In this document: positions 48,085-57,072 of the stretch, piece after piece | Layout: the number at the start of each line of letters is the position of its first letter | Numbering within the stretch: the stretch's first letter is position 1 | NCBI RefSeq assembly: GCF_000284375.1 | Contig: NC_017249.1 | Span: 8,177,001 to 8,241,000 of the forward strand | Direction of reading: 5' to 3' | Source: Bradyrhizobium japonicum USDA 6 | Lineage (GTDB): Bacteria > Pseudomonadota > Alphaproteobacteria > Rhizobiales > Xanthobacteraceae | Length of the DNA: 64,000 nt | Translations under genes and position numbers: made by a program | Notes under the pieces: generated by a model | Seen by the model: only the letters and a program-made list of their open reading frames with translations | Told to the model about the DNA's origin: nothing | Databases searched by the model: none

Positions 48085-48526
48085 CTCAGGTGAAGGGCCT
48101 GGCTTCAGCGATCACGGCTTCGTCCAGCGGCAAGCCCCTGCCATAGGGACGAACCAGCTTTCGCGGGCGGTCGCATCGAGCAGCGGCACCTCAGTTGCCT
48201 GATTGATATGGCCGGGACGGCCGGCTGGCGCAGCCTCGAGAGCCTCGAGACGGTTGGTGGCGAGAATGAAGATGTTGTCATTGTTGCTTCAACCCGTTCA
48301 TTGCGTTGAGCAGCCTGTTTAGCAACACTTACTTGCAAAAACCTATAACAGCGCGATTCCTGGCAAACAGATCGACATCCTCGATCTGAAACGGATGGAA
48401 CTTCATATCAATAGCGCCGGGATCGCGTGGTCGGTATGACAAAGCATGCGATTTACCGCCTAGGACCTGCATTGTCCGAACTAGGAAATCCAGCCTCAGG
48501 CGAGTCTGACGCAGCGAGACTTGCAT
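48085..48526 (-). pseudogene. AAA-family ATPase, C-terminal fragment
   Basis: The minus strand reads MKFHPFQIEDVDLFARNRAV in one frame, then NNDNIFILATNRLEALEAAP, AGRPGHINQATEVPLLDA and, after a shift, YGRGLPLDEAVIAEA. The ILATNR segment followed by RPGxIxxxxEVPLPD is the sensor-1 and arginine-finger region of AAA ATPases of the FtsH/Cdc48-like class. Walker A and B are missing. This is a relic. Confidence 0.65.
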
Positions 48527-48739
48527 GAAGCGCCGACGCCCCTAGGTCCACGCCAGCCACTGATAAACACCGGACACGCGCGCCGGATGCGCTTGCCCCG
48601 TCATCTGGTTTGAGCCAATTCCGTTGAAGTACATCGTTGAATCCACTAGAGATCGGCTATCCCGACCGCAGCAGATGAATCGCAAAGGAAGAGCCCGCCG
48701 ACGCAGGGTCCTTGATCGTTCCTTTGAAGGCGTACGGAG

Positions 48740-49525
48740 CTAAATGATGCCGCGCCGGGTTGCTTTGGCTACAGCATTTGTCCGGTTTGCCGCCCCTAGC
48801 TTTCTGATGACGTTCTTCATGTGGAAATTGACGGTATTATCAGTGACGTTAACAAGTTGCCCGATTACCCAGGCTGACTTCCCCTCTGCGACCCAGTATA
48901 GGCACTCTGTTTCTCGCGGTGTTAGCGGAATGTCTGTCTCGCAACTCTCATCAAGCGGCGGTGTAATCTGCGCGACAGCGTTGTGAAACGCCGACGCCAA
49001 TGTCGTGAGATGAGCCATGCGATCCTGTGGATCGGCATCATCGAAAGGAGATGCAAACGATACGAAAGCCGATCGGCCTTGCGATCCAAACAATGGCACG
49101 CTCATGCCATGCTTAAGGCCTGCTTCTTTGGCCTCGCGTAAGACGCGCAGCTCACGGGGCTGCAGTTCATATCGACTGGTTAGTTCATCCCAAAGAAAGG
49201 GCCTTGGCAGCATTGCTGTCCGCCGGACCACCGGGTCGATCGCTTGATATTCTTGTTCAGCATAGCGTTGGCACCAATCAGACGGGAAGTTTATAGTTGG
49301 CGGGGGCGGTAGATACTCTGGCAAACGACGCTCATTGGAGCAGGAGAGTGCTCCGTAGGCGACTTTATCAAAGCCTTCATTGCTCGCGAAATTCACAAGA
49401 AGATCGAACAGCGCTGCGATTGATCTTGTCTGTATAGCGCACTCGATGAAGCTGAATAGGTCGGGCCCGCGACTTTCCCGTCTGCTTGAAGCGAGTGGCA
49501 TTTTGCCGTGCGACTGGTCATCCAT
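48740..49525 (-). CDS. LuxR-family regulator with autoinducer-binding domain
   Basis: This 261-residue regulator has an N-terminal acyl-homoserine-lactone-type binding domain (about residues 25-185) and a C-terminal GerE-type helix-turn-helix (about 197-258: LTPRETECLYWVAEGKSAWV, then NVTDNTVNFHMKNVIRKLGA). The binding domain shows conserved pocket residues W and Y in DWCQRYAEQEYQAIDPVV, Asp-Pro in the same segment, W in FLWDEL and G in LKHGMSVPLFG. No LuxI-type synthase gene is in the window, so here it is an orphan receptor. It could sense endogenous signals made elsewhere, or plant compounds. The gene is intact. Confidence 0.88.
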   Translation of the reverse strand: MDDQSHGKMPLASSRRESRGPDLFSFIECAIQTRSIAALFDLLVNFASNEGFDKVAYGALSCSNERRLPEYLPPPPTINFPSDWCQRYAEQEYQAIDPVVRRTAMLPRPFLWDELTSRYELQPRELRVLREAKEAGLKHGMSVPLFGSQGRSAFVSFASPFDDADPQDRMAHLTTLASAFHNAVAQITPPLDESCETDIPLTPRETECLYWVAEGKSAWVIGQLVNVTDNTVNFHMKNVIRKLGAANRTNAVAKATRRGII

Positions 49526-50159
49526 TTTCTATTTCCGTTTGCTTACACAGATGTTGGCTTTGCTTCTTGCAGCTGAAAGCTCGCGCGCGAAAGGAAAGCG
49601 CCGGCCCAGAACTGTTTCACACGGTCCCAGCACGCTCCGAGAAGATAATCGGAGCGACTTGACGCACGCTGGCAGGTCGAGCCAAAGCGAAGCTGACTTT
49701 GTTCGCTGCTGACCGGTCGGGCTGCTCTCCGAGGTGCCAGTGCCCCAGTCTCTCGAAAGAACGGCTGGCAAATCATGCAACGATTGCGGCGGACACGGTC
49801 AGCACTTCTCGTAAGAACATGCCGGCATCTCGAGCGCCACCGCAAAGGAGCGAGGTCGGCATGGAACTGTTCGCAGCTCGGCACACCACACCCGGACGGG
49901 TCCAGCGCCCTCAGGTGCTTGCGCATTTTGGGCCACCACCCGCGGACATCAACAAATGGCTGCTTGACGAGGACGACAGCGTGCATGCGATCCTCAGGAC
50001 TTTCCAAGAACCACCGATGCGCACAGCAATTCTCGCACCACTCGCCGATCGGAGAACTTGCCCCCATAATAGGGGCACTCGCAGAAAGATGGTCTCCTCT
50101 GGTTGAGCGGATGTGACATACGTCGAACATGCGACAACGTCTCATGCGCGACACAGAAT
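49526..50159. other. Intergenic; one unsupported 203-codon frame
   Basis: A minus-strand frame at 49543-50154 is open for 203 codons and has many Cys and Arg residues. It lacks a ribosome site and any recognised signature, so I do not call it a gene. A FixK box lies just upstream of it. Confidence 0.4.
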
Positions 50160-50173
50160 TTGATATAGATCAA
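50160..50173. promoter_or_regulatory. FixK/FNR box
   Basis: TTGATATAGATCAA is a perfect match to the FNR/FixK consensus TTGAT-N4-ATCAA used for low-oxygen activation in rhizobia. The site is symmetric, so it may serve either strand. On the plus side a GAGGAGAG followed by ATG at 50427 opens only 17 codons (MNEERNKGSLLIGPGAG). On the minus side no convincing gene follows. Confidence 0.75.
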
Positions 50174-50625
50174 GAGCGTGATTAAAGGCCTGCCGTCTCA
50201 CCTGCATTGACGGGGCGCGAATGGCACTCCCTGAGTGCCATCTTAACGCGCGAGGCAAGTCCAGTACCAACCTTCCTGCGGGCAGCGGAGCAGCAGTTTA
50301 GTGTGGCTCTGCTTTTCGAGCAGTCGAGGACGGCACTTTCGAACTTTCGCTGTGGCTCGCCTTTGCGAACTTCCCATCGGCGTCGTGAAGACTTGCCCCC
50401 TCCTTGCAAACCCGAGGAGAGAGCGAATGAACGAGGAAAGAAACAAAGGCTCGTTGTTGATCGGTCCGGGAGCAGGTTGATAGAACTCCTTGTGGCGTGG
50501 CGGAAATGTTGCGCCTCTCGGGCCTAGGGTCTGAAGCGGGTTACACGCCAGCTCGGGTGCAGCCTTCACACGATGAAGGGCTATGGAATGGCGGGTGAGG
50601 TGAAGCCGTTCAAGTCGTGTCCGGG

Positions 50626-51240
50626 TTAGCTCTCCCGCACCACGGTCTTCAGGTAATGGTAGGCCTTGATGATCTCGACCAGGCGCTGCTCCGTAGAGCG
50701 GTCGCCGCCATTGGCATCGGGGTGGTGCCTCTTGACCATCGCCCTGTACCTCGCCTTGATATCTCCGAGCGTCGCATCGACATTCAGGCCCATCACCTGC
50801 AACGCTTTCCGCTTGGCATTGAAAAGCTTGCGCGTCTCAGGCCTGGCCTCCGCGCGGGCGCGTCCCTTCAGCTCAGCGAGCATGCAAAAAGCATCGCAGT
50901 CGTCCTCGGAATGGGCCGGGCTGCCGGTCATCTTGCGGGCGCTGATGGGCTCGCCGATTTTCCAAGTTGGACGATGGCCCGTCAGCGCGTCATTCTGGTA
51001 GCGCGCGATCGCTTCGGCGTCCATCCCGGAGAAGAAATTGTAGGACTGATTGTATTCGCGAGCATGCTCGATGCAGAAGTGCCAATATTCGCGCGCATTG
51101 TGGCGGCCCTTTGGCGCGGGATGGGTTGCCTTGTTCTGGCAATCAGGCCATTCGCATCGCACCGCGGTCCGGCGCTCCTCCTGCGCTTCCTGCTTGTTGA
51201 TGCGAATGGAGGCGAAGAATTTGGATGTGTCGCTCAGCAT
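50626..51240 (-). CDS. DnaJ (J) domain protein
   Basis: The 204-residue protein ends in a J domain (about 150-204) with the HPD motif in VKRHHPDANGGD (about 173-175) that stimulates DnaK ATPase. The N-terminal part has CEWPDCQNKATHPA and YWHFCIEHAREYN. Their Cys and His residues could form a small zinc site, and they precede YNFFSGMDAEAIARYQNDAL. The architecture with a C-terminal J domain matches DnaJ-like proteins common in alphaproteobacteria, including Bradyrhizobium. It is probably a chromosomal-type gene and is intact. Confidence 0.9.
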   Translation of the reverse strand: MLSDTSKFFASIRINKQEAQEERRTAVRCEWPDCQNKATHPAPKGRHNAREYWHFCIEHAREYNQSYNFFSGMDAEAIARYQNDALTGHRPTWKIGEPISARKMTGSPAHSEDDCDAFCMLAELKGRARAEARPETRKLFNAKRKALQVMGLNVDATLGDIKARYRAMVKRHHPDANGGDRSTEQRLVEIIKAYHYLKTVVRES

Positions 51241-52555
51241 GACTTGGCTCCGTTGGGCGGAGCGGCAGTTAGCAGCGCCGCTTCTAAGCTAGAGAATTGG
51301 TTTCGACGGCAAGTTGGATCTGACTCGGCCTTTGCGTCTAGTTCAGTGCATGGTGTAGCAAGCACTTCCCAGCAATCGACATGCCAGGACTCGCGCGCTT
51401 GGTTCAGACAATCATCTCTTTGCGATCTCAGATCGATTCAATTGCAATGTGCTGTCGGGCTCTGCACATCGAGGTCTTGAACGGGACCGGGTGAATACGA
51501 ACAAAGCGGGAGCTATGCAGGAATCTGGCTGATGACGCGCTTAGGGAAGCAGCGGAGCAACGCGGATGGTGAATTTGCGAGAACTTCTCGACGAGGCGAT
51601 ATGGCCAGAATGAGACTATCAACATCCTGCCCTTCGCTCAGCCGCCTGCGGTTGATCATGCGTGCTACAAATTCTGCGCAACAGAGCGCGTGTTCTGCTC
51701 GCCCGGTGCCGCGACGGAATCGTTCCAGAGACGCCGGCGAGATGAAGCGGCCAAGGATGGCCGCGCAACACCGCAAAAGCTATCGGCGCAATCGAGGCGG
51801 CCGGGCCCAAGGTGAGGACCGGGCGCGCGACTCTCGCCGGTTGGATCCGCTTCACGTACTTGATTTTGCCAGCCGAGCGCGGCGACCAGGAGCTTTGATC
51901 CCCTGCTTAGCCGGGCCGTATGTTGACTCGCGATTTCAGGAGGCACGATCGGCCCTGCTGGAAAGGATGCGGCGAATCTTTTGCTATTAGCGATTTTTGG
52001 GGCCTGAACAATCGATCGCGGGGCAAATACGTGCGCCGCAGCACAAGTCCGCCGGCGATCAAAGAGAGCCCGAGCTGGTTCTGAGCGGCAAGAAGAAGGC
52101 CATGGAGGGTCTCAACGGCGCCCAGCCGGCGCGGTCGCGGAGCATGCACTCGACATCTTTACTGCGAGCGCACCAAATATGTGCGTGGCCGCGATTACCG
52201 GACAAGGATCGCCGATATAAAGCCTATTGGCTTTCTGTGTCTTGCCGGCCGAGCACCAGCAGAGAACCACAATCCGAGCGAGAGCATCCGCCGCGGTACG
52301 GCACACGAACATGCGAGCCAGGAACCGTTGTCGGCCACCAACCGTATTAGATTGTGCAAGCTGAGCAAGCGTGAGACGTTGGGATGACCGAAGAGCCACA
52401 ATCAGTTGCCGAGATCATCGCGGCGTCAGAGTGCCGACAGTATTTGAGCCCGTCCCAAACAGGCAAAAACGATGCCGCCTGCTCGGCTTCGTCACCAGTC
52501 GCGATTGCGGCGAAATGACTGAGCTGAGATCGCACTCCGGTTAGTCTCTAAGCAC
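51241..52555. other. 1.3 kb without a recognised gene
   Basis: Frames on both strands are short and unrecognised. A 44-codon plus-strand frame at 52384-52518 (MTEEPQSVAEIIAASECRQY and following, ending IAAK) reads like protein but has no ribosome site or family support. Confidence 0.4.
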
Positions 52556-52586
52556 GTCAGCTTGTCGACAGCTGATCCTAATAGAG
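52556..52586 (+). promoter_or_regulatory. tts box (TtsI-binding site)
   Basis: GTCAGCTTGTCGACAGCT followed by GATCCTAATAGAG closely matches the rhizobial tts box (GTCAG-C-TT-N-TCG-N-AAGCT-...), the binding site of the two-component-type activator TtsI that turns on type III secretion genes in response to plant flavonoids. It lies about 60 bp before the start of the effector-like gene. Confidence 0.85.
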
Positions 52587-52646
52587 TGAGACAGTGACAC
52601 GATTGGATCGGCATTGCGAGCCGACTCAAACCACCGGAGAGTCGAC

Positions 52647-53975
52647 ATGGACCCTTTTAACCGCATCAACCCACTCGACCGTGACCACGCCGCGGCACCG
52701 CAACAGCAGCAAGCGGAGTTTGAGCCTTACTTGGATGAAGTGCCCCAGCTTGATACCTCGACAATCGCAGAGAATCCCGTTTTTCATGATCCCTACTACC
52801 CTCATCTGTCTGAAGAAGGCCTTAGACTGGCCCAGGCATTGGGACTTGAGCACCAGAGCACGGACCGTCCTCATCCCGAACACGCAGTCACCAGACGCGA
52901 GGACGCCGCTGCGCAGCATCGCGCGCCGCAGGGTGGGCCGGAGGAACTGACTGCGCAAGGTCACGATCAGGATCCGTGGCAAGAGCCGATACGCGAAGCG
53001 ATCCTAGCATCGTCTCTCAACCGGCCAGCCCCGGGTGGTCTGGCACCGGATCCCGAAGAAGCCGTTCGTTACTTCAGCTGGAGCGGCGCCTACCGGCCGG
53101 CTGCAAACGAGCTAGCCTCGGTCGCTTCCAGCTCAGGTCACGAAGTCGTTGTGGATGAGGATTACACCGGCCAACCTACGAAGAGGCAGAGGACACTAAG
53201 CCTGGCGGAAGAAAATGCCACTGCGCGCCAGCGCACCGAGCCCGGCAATTCAACCGGTCGCGAGTTAATTGAAGACGCCGGCGCACCGCTTCTGGCCAGC
53301 AGCCGGTTCGTCCTTCCTGAGGAAGTCTACGATCAGGATCTGCTGTGGGCCATGGTGGATAACGCTCGCCCATCGTCATCTCTCGAACCAAACGAGGGTC
53401 ATCACCAAGCCCTGGACTCAGAAGCGGCCGTTGGTCCGTTCAACGCGCAGCACGGCGACCAGCACGCGTCCGCTGCGCACGAGCGCAGCAACGTCCCGCC
53501 GAGCCAGGACAGCCGACCTACCAGTTTTATCGTTCACAATGACCGTTACACGGCGCTGTTCGTGCCTGCGGGGGCGATGAGGCGAAGCACCCCACTCAAT
53601 CCGCCAGGCTCAACCATTCAATTCGGATCTCGACCGGAAAACGTTCTGCCGCCCAGCCTGCAGCCAACGGATCGAACCGCCCGATCGCTTTTTGGACGGT
53701 CGATTGAGCAAGCCGCTCCGGCGTCCTCCAGGGCTCAGAGGACGTACCCCGCGGCCCGCGAGATTTACGCTGCATCATTCTCCGTTCCCGAGACTTTTTT
53801 GCACGGCACCCAACCCGCGCCGGACACGATGCGGGCGAAACTCGGCCAGTGGGGCCTTCTGCCGGACGAAGCGCATCCGACAAAACAATACGACATTCAT
53901 GGTGAGCGCTACACCGCCCTTTTCGGACCCGGAGGCTCCGATGACCTTCGGCTCATCCATCACCCACGAATGTAG
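52647..53975 (+). CDS. Putative type III secreted effector with YTA-type repeat module
   Basis: The product has 442 residues and a low-complexity, polar sequence (Q-, E-, S- and P-rich) without membrane segments, as in many secreted effectors. The ATG at 52647 follows GGAGAG with 6-base spacing, and a tts box precedes it. The last 59 residues (384-442) form a module with FLHGTQPAPDTM, GLLPDEA, YDIHGERYTALF and RLIHHPR. A half copy (FIVHNDRYTALFVPAG) lies near 291-306. The same module occurs twice in the protein encoded at 60924-61499. From memory, similar repeats occur in the N-terminal part of XopD/NopD-type SUMO-protease effectors of Bradyrhizobium. No C48 peptidase domain is present here, so this may be a truncated or separate family. 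Confidence 0.75.
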   Translation: MDPFNRINPLDRDHAAAPQQQQAEFEPYLDEVPQLDTSTIAENPVFHDPYYPHLSEEGLRLAQALGLEHQSTDRPHPEHAVTRREDAAAQHRAPQGGPEELTAQGHDQDPWQEPIREAILASSLNRPAPGGLAPDPEEAVRYFSWSGAYRPAANELASVASSSGHEVVVDEDYTGQPTKRQRTLSLAEENATARQRTEPGNSTGRELIEDAGAPLLASSRFVLPEEVYDQDLLWAMVDNARPSSSLEPNEGHHQALDSEAAVGPFNAQHGDQHASAAHERSNVPPSQDSRPTSFIVHNDRYTALFVPAGAMRRSTPLNPPGSTIQFGSRPENVLPPSLQPTDRTARSLFGRSIEQAAPASSRAQRTYPAAREIYAASFSVPETFLHGTQPAPDTMRAKLGQWGLLPDEAHPTKQYDIHGERYTALFGPGGSDDLRLIHHPRM

Positions 53976-54659
53976 ACGCCGAGGGACATCTCAAACGCAT
54001 GGAGCCCGTCCAGATAGTTCCGGAATTGGACTTGTTATTGGACCATAGCTTGCTCCGGCTGCTCCTGCGAGGTTGGCGCGGTTCTGGGCAGCACAGATGT
54101 CCGCTGCTCGCGTCGATGACTTGCCAGCATCATCGCTTAGCAACTCCTCGTTGGGCCGAACTTCTACCTCCGTTTTCTTGCTAACTACGGCGTGATCACG
54201 TTGATTGCCTCGAGGCGGTTGTGCAGCGAAATCGGCAGTCGAGTGCCGGCCTCCCGCGCACTTTGCCTGCAATATCTGCTCCACATCCACAGTTGCCTGG
54301 GCACGCACTGACGCATTCACCCGCGGGCGGCTCTTGAAGCTGCGATGAAGGGCTTGTCGGCGGCTTGCCGGGCCGCGAGAGCATCGAGCGCGCCGTCGCG
54401 CTGGTAACAGGTCATGATCGTGCGACACGAGCTCGCCGCTATAATCGACACGGATCTTTGCTCGGAATGCGACTGACTTGCAGCCCTCCCAGCTCACGGC
54501 CTTGTCGCTGGAGGCGATCCGCAGCAGGCGGCCCAATACGCCTGGAGAAGACATAAATTGTGATGGAGGCGCGGATAAACGAGCCTACCAATTCGTGCAG
54601 CAGATTTCGCAGCTCACGTCAGTTAGTTTGCTGGGTAGTAACTCCGGGAGACTTCTTCA
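53976..54659. other. Intergenic, no gene supported
   Basis: About 680 bp. A minus-strand frame (53991-54554) has protein-like stretches but frame changes and no recognised family. It may be effector or IS debris. Confidence 0.4.
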
Positions 54660-55076
54660 ATGCTGATCGTCGACACAATTTTGAAGCCAGACAGGTTTGG
54701 CGGTATTGGACTTTTCTCCGCGACTCGTTTGCCCAAAGGTTCGTTGATCTGGATTCACAACCCAATCGTTGACATCACGGTGACGCCTGAACAATACGAA
54801 GCCCTAGCTCCAACATTCCAAGCGCTACTTGATAAGCATGCCTATCCAAGAGACTACAAGGCTTACGATGGTGTTATCGAGTACAATGCTGACAATGCCC
54901 GCTTCATGAACCACAGCAGCCGCCCAAACACATACCAAGACGACCGCCGAGTTTTCACAGCCCGTGACGTACAACCCGGTGAAGAACTGACCTGCAATTA
55001 CTTATTTTTCGATCCACGGTGTGACGTATCGTGGAATGAAGAACCATCCATGAATCTTGATGCCCCAACGGGCTAG
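54660..55076 (+). CDS. SET domain-containing methyltransferase-like protein
   Basis: The 138-residue protein is a compact SET domain, the fold of protein-lysine methyltransferases. Visible motifs are the N-terminal GGIGLFSATRLPKGSLIW (first SET block, G-x-G-L-F), NADNARFMNHSSRPNTY (the NHSxxPN SAM/lysine-channel motif, about residues 75-90), and the C-terminal VQPGEELTCNYLFFD (GEELTxxY, with the catalytic-type Tyr). GGGAG lies about 10 bases before the ATG. It is close to the tts-box effector and has no bacterial operon partner. Bacterial SET proteins can modify host histones when secreted, but no tts box was found at its promoter, so a secreted role is only a possibility. Confidence 0.85.
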   Translation: MLIVDTILKPDRFGGIGLFSATRLPKGSLIWIHNPIVDITVTPEQYEALAPTFQALLDKHAYPRDYKAYDGVIEYNADNARFMNHSSRPNTYQDDRRVFTARDVQPGEELTCNYLFFDPRCDVSWNEEPSMNLDAPTG

Positions 55077-55803
55077 GCGACGGTGGATTCAAGTTCGCGG
55101 TCTGACGACTTGATCCGTTGGCGAATTACGCCGGCAAGACTTTCGGCAACTCGTTGTGGCCATCGACCGACTCGGCCAATTTTCTAGCTGCCTTACCGAG
55201 CAAGAAGATTTTGCGAGCGGAGCCTTGTTCGACAGACATCCCTTGGCGCGCAGAGCTCCTTGGCGCACCGTCGCGGGAGCGCTTTCGATGAGGTATCTCC
55301 TCGAGGCGGACTTCATTGCATCTCTAGAGCTTACCCAACGCCGGATCTCCGCGGATGTGCCCGTTCTCGCACTGACTTTTGAGTCTTGATCCTCGATATT
55401 TCCTGAGATGGCCCGGGCACCGATCCTGATATTACCTTTAGGATAGGCCGATTGTGCCGCTTGATGTCAGAGTAGCAGATGTGCTGTTACAAACGCACTT
55501 GATGAGGGCTTATCGCGGCTCGATCTTTGCGCCTCCGATTTAGCTTCGCGCAATGCAGAGAGCATCCGTCCCATCTGGTCACGATCCTACATACTGCCAT
55601 ATCAGGACCTGTTTAGATAAGAGATCAGCGACTATCGTGTGATCGATTTCGTCGGCCGAGGTCCATCCGATCTTGCCGATCAACTAGCATTACGCGCTCA
55701 AGGATGCCGCGAGGGACGAAAGCCGCAAGACAATGGGCGCGTCGATCCTAAAGCGGTCCGAGCACGACTCCTAGCTTCCTGGCGTACTCACGCTCCCAAA
55801 AAC
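55077..55803. other. Intergenic, no gene supported
   Basis: A 77-codon plus-strand frame at 55156-55389 (ALSMRYLLEADFIASLELTQ) is protein-like but unrecognised. The rest holds nothing I can support. Confidence 0.4.
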
Positions 55804-55815
55804 TAGGGTCCAGAC

Positions 55816-56268
55816 TCAATTGAGCCAATATGCGACGAGAGCGGCGAGATGAACAGCGGCCAAAAAATTACGGGCGAGCTTGTCATATCGCGTGGCGATG
55901 CGCCGGAAGTCCTTAAGCCTGCCAAAGCAGCGTTCGATGACATTTCGTCCTTTGTAGGCGCGTTTGTTGAAGCGATGGATGACGACACGGTTAGATTTAT
56001 TGGGGATTACGGGCTTGGCGCCACGACGAATGATTGCGCCGCGAAGCTTGTCGCCATCATACCCTTTGTCGGCGAGGAGCACGCTCATGGGTGGCGCGAG
56101 CGCCAGGACATCGGGAGCCGCAGCGATATCGGCATCCTGGCCTGGAGTCAGATGCAGGACGACCGGCCGGCAGAGCGGATCGCTCAGCGCATGGATTTTT
56201 GTCGTGCGGCCTCCGCGCGAGCGGCCGATTGCTTGATTGTGCTCCCCCCTTTTCCGCCGGAGCCACAC
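55816..56268 (-). CDS. IS5 family transposase, second frame (OrfB)
   Basis: The 150-codon frame carries the later part of the DDE core: GRSRGGRTTKIHALSDPLCR, VLLADKGYDGDKLR (second Asp), RNVIERCFGRLKDFRRIATR (catalytic Glu) and YDKLARNFLAAVHLA. It overlaps the first frame by 85 bases. Expression is expected from a ribosomal frameshift of the upstream frame in the overlap, the normal IS427-group strategy. Confidence 0.85.
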   Translation of the reverse strand: MWLRRKRGEHNQAIGRSRGGRTTKIHALSDPLCRPVVLHLTPGQDADIAAAPDVLALAPPMSVLLADKGYDGDKLRGAIIRRGAKPVIPNKSNRVVIHRFNKRAYKGRNVIERCFGRLKDFRRIATRYDKLARNFLAAVHLAALVAYWLN

Positions 56269-56576
56269 CGGTGAGCTTTAATCGAGGTCGAGTCGAGCGA
56301 CAGTACGACGCCGTCTTCGCCAGGCTTGGCCAGCGCTTCGAAGATTGCGCACCATCGTCCTCGCTTGGCCCAGCGATTGAAGCGATTGTAGATCGTCGTG
56401 TAAGGGCCGTATTCACGTGGACAATCACGCCATCGTGCACCCGATTGCAGCATGTGAATGATGCCGCTGACGATGCGTCGGTCGTCGTCCCGATCCGGCC
56501 CCGTCAGTCCCCTCGGCAGATGCGGTTCGATACGCGCCCATTGCCTGTCGTTCAGCCAAAACAAACCAGCGCGCAT
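56184..56576 (-). CDS. IS5 family transposase, first frame (OrfA)
   Basis: The 130-codon frame begins MRAGLFWLNDRQWARIEPHL and has the N-terminal DNA-binding region (GIIHMLQSGARWRDCPREYG, YTTIYNRFNRWAKRGRW). It ends with the first catalytic Asp region LSLDSTSIKAHRCG. It supplies the N-terminus of the frameshifted OrfAB transposase. Confidence 0.85.
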   Translation of the reverse strand: MRAGLFWLNDRQWARIEPHLPRGLTGPDRDDDRRIVSGIIHMLQSGARWRDCPREYGPYTTIYNRFNRWAKRGRWCAIFEALAKPGEDGVVLSLDSTSIKAHRCGSGGKGGSTIKQSAARAEAARQKSMR

Positions 56577-56641
56577 TCTCTCGCCCCCGAATCAACACGT
56601 AGGCAAGAGAATCACGTGGCGCTATTTAGGTACAGACCCTA

Positions 56642-57072
56642 GTACGAGCTGAACTTGCAACGGCCGGCTGGTTGCCATCAGGCAGCTCGCGGAGTGAAAA
56701 GAACACTAGGCTTGAAATCTCACGGCTCATCCAAGCTGAACCAGCTTGTGCTCACCGGGCAGACCACAAAGTTCCGGCACATGCACGTGCCTTGGACGCT
56801 AGCTCCGCAATGCAGCGAACCTCGACACTCGTTCGTCCGCCTTCCACCCAATGTAGGGAAGTTGACGCGGCACGCTCTTAGTAAGCTCCTGCAGAACAAA
56901 GGAATTGCTCCGGCACGCGGCTTGCTACGTTGAGGACGTCATCACCAATCGTCGTGCGGTGATCTTCGGAGCGGCCCCGGCTCGTTATTGGGGGCCTGGT
57001 GCTCCGACGATTTGCCGTGCGGCGATACTTAGCGAGCGCGACTACAACTCGGGAAAGTTCAGGGCAATCTTT
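56642..57072. other. Upstream region of the outer membrane protein gene
   Basis: About 430 bp. No gene was recognised. The right half should contain the promoter of the double-barrel protein. The coding frame is open from 56905, but the part before 57073 is not signal-peptide-like. Confidence 0.5.

Larger units (their letters stand above)
55806..56639 (-). mobile_element. IS5 family (IS427-type) insertion sequence
   Basis: An element of about 834 bp with ends GGGTCCAGACT at the left and, reading inwards from the right, GGGTCTGTACC. The ends lie within CTAG/TAG sequence on both sides, consistent with a short TA-type target duplication. It contains two overlapping transposase frames on the minus strand, as in IS427-group elements that use a programmed frameshift. 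Both frames are undamaged. Confidence 0.8.

Noticed and set aside
49543..50154. 203-codon Cys/Arg-rich minus-strand frame downstream of the FixK box
   Set aside because: No ribosome site, no family signature, and its start lies too close to the FixK box for normal promoter spacing.
54600..54650. Possible tts box before the SET-domain gene (GTCAG at about 54618)
   Set aside because: Only the first five bases match; the TCG and AAGCT parts of the tts box are absent.
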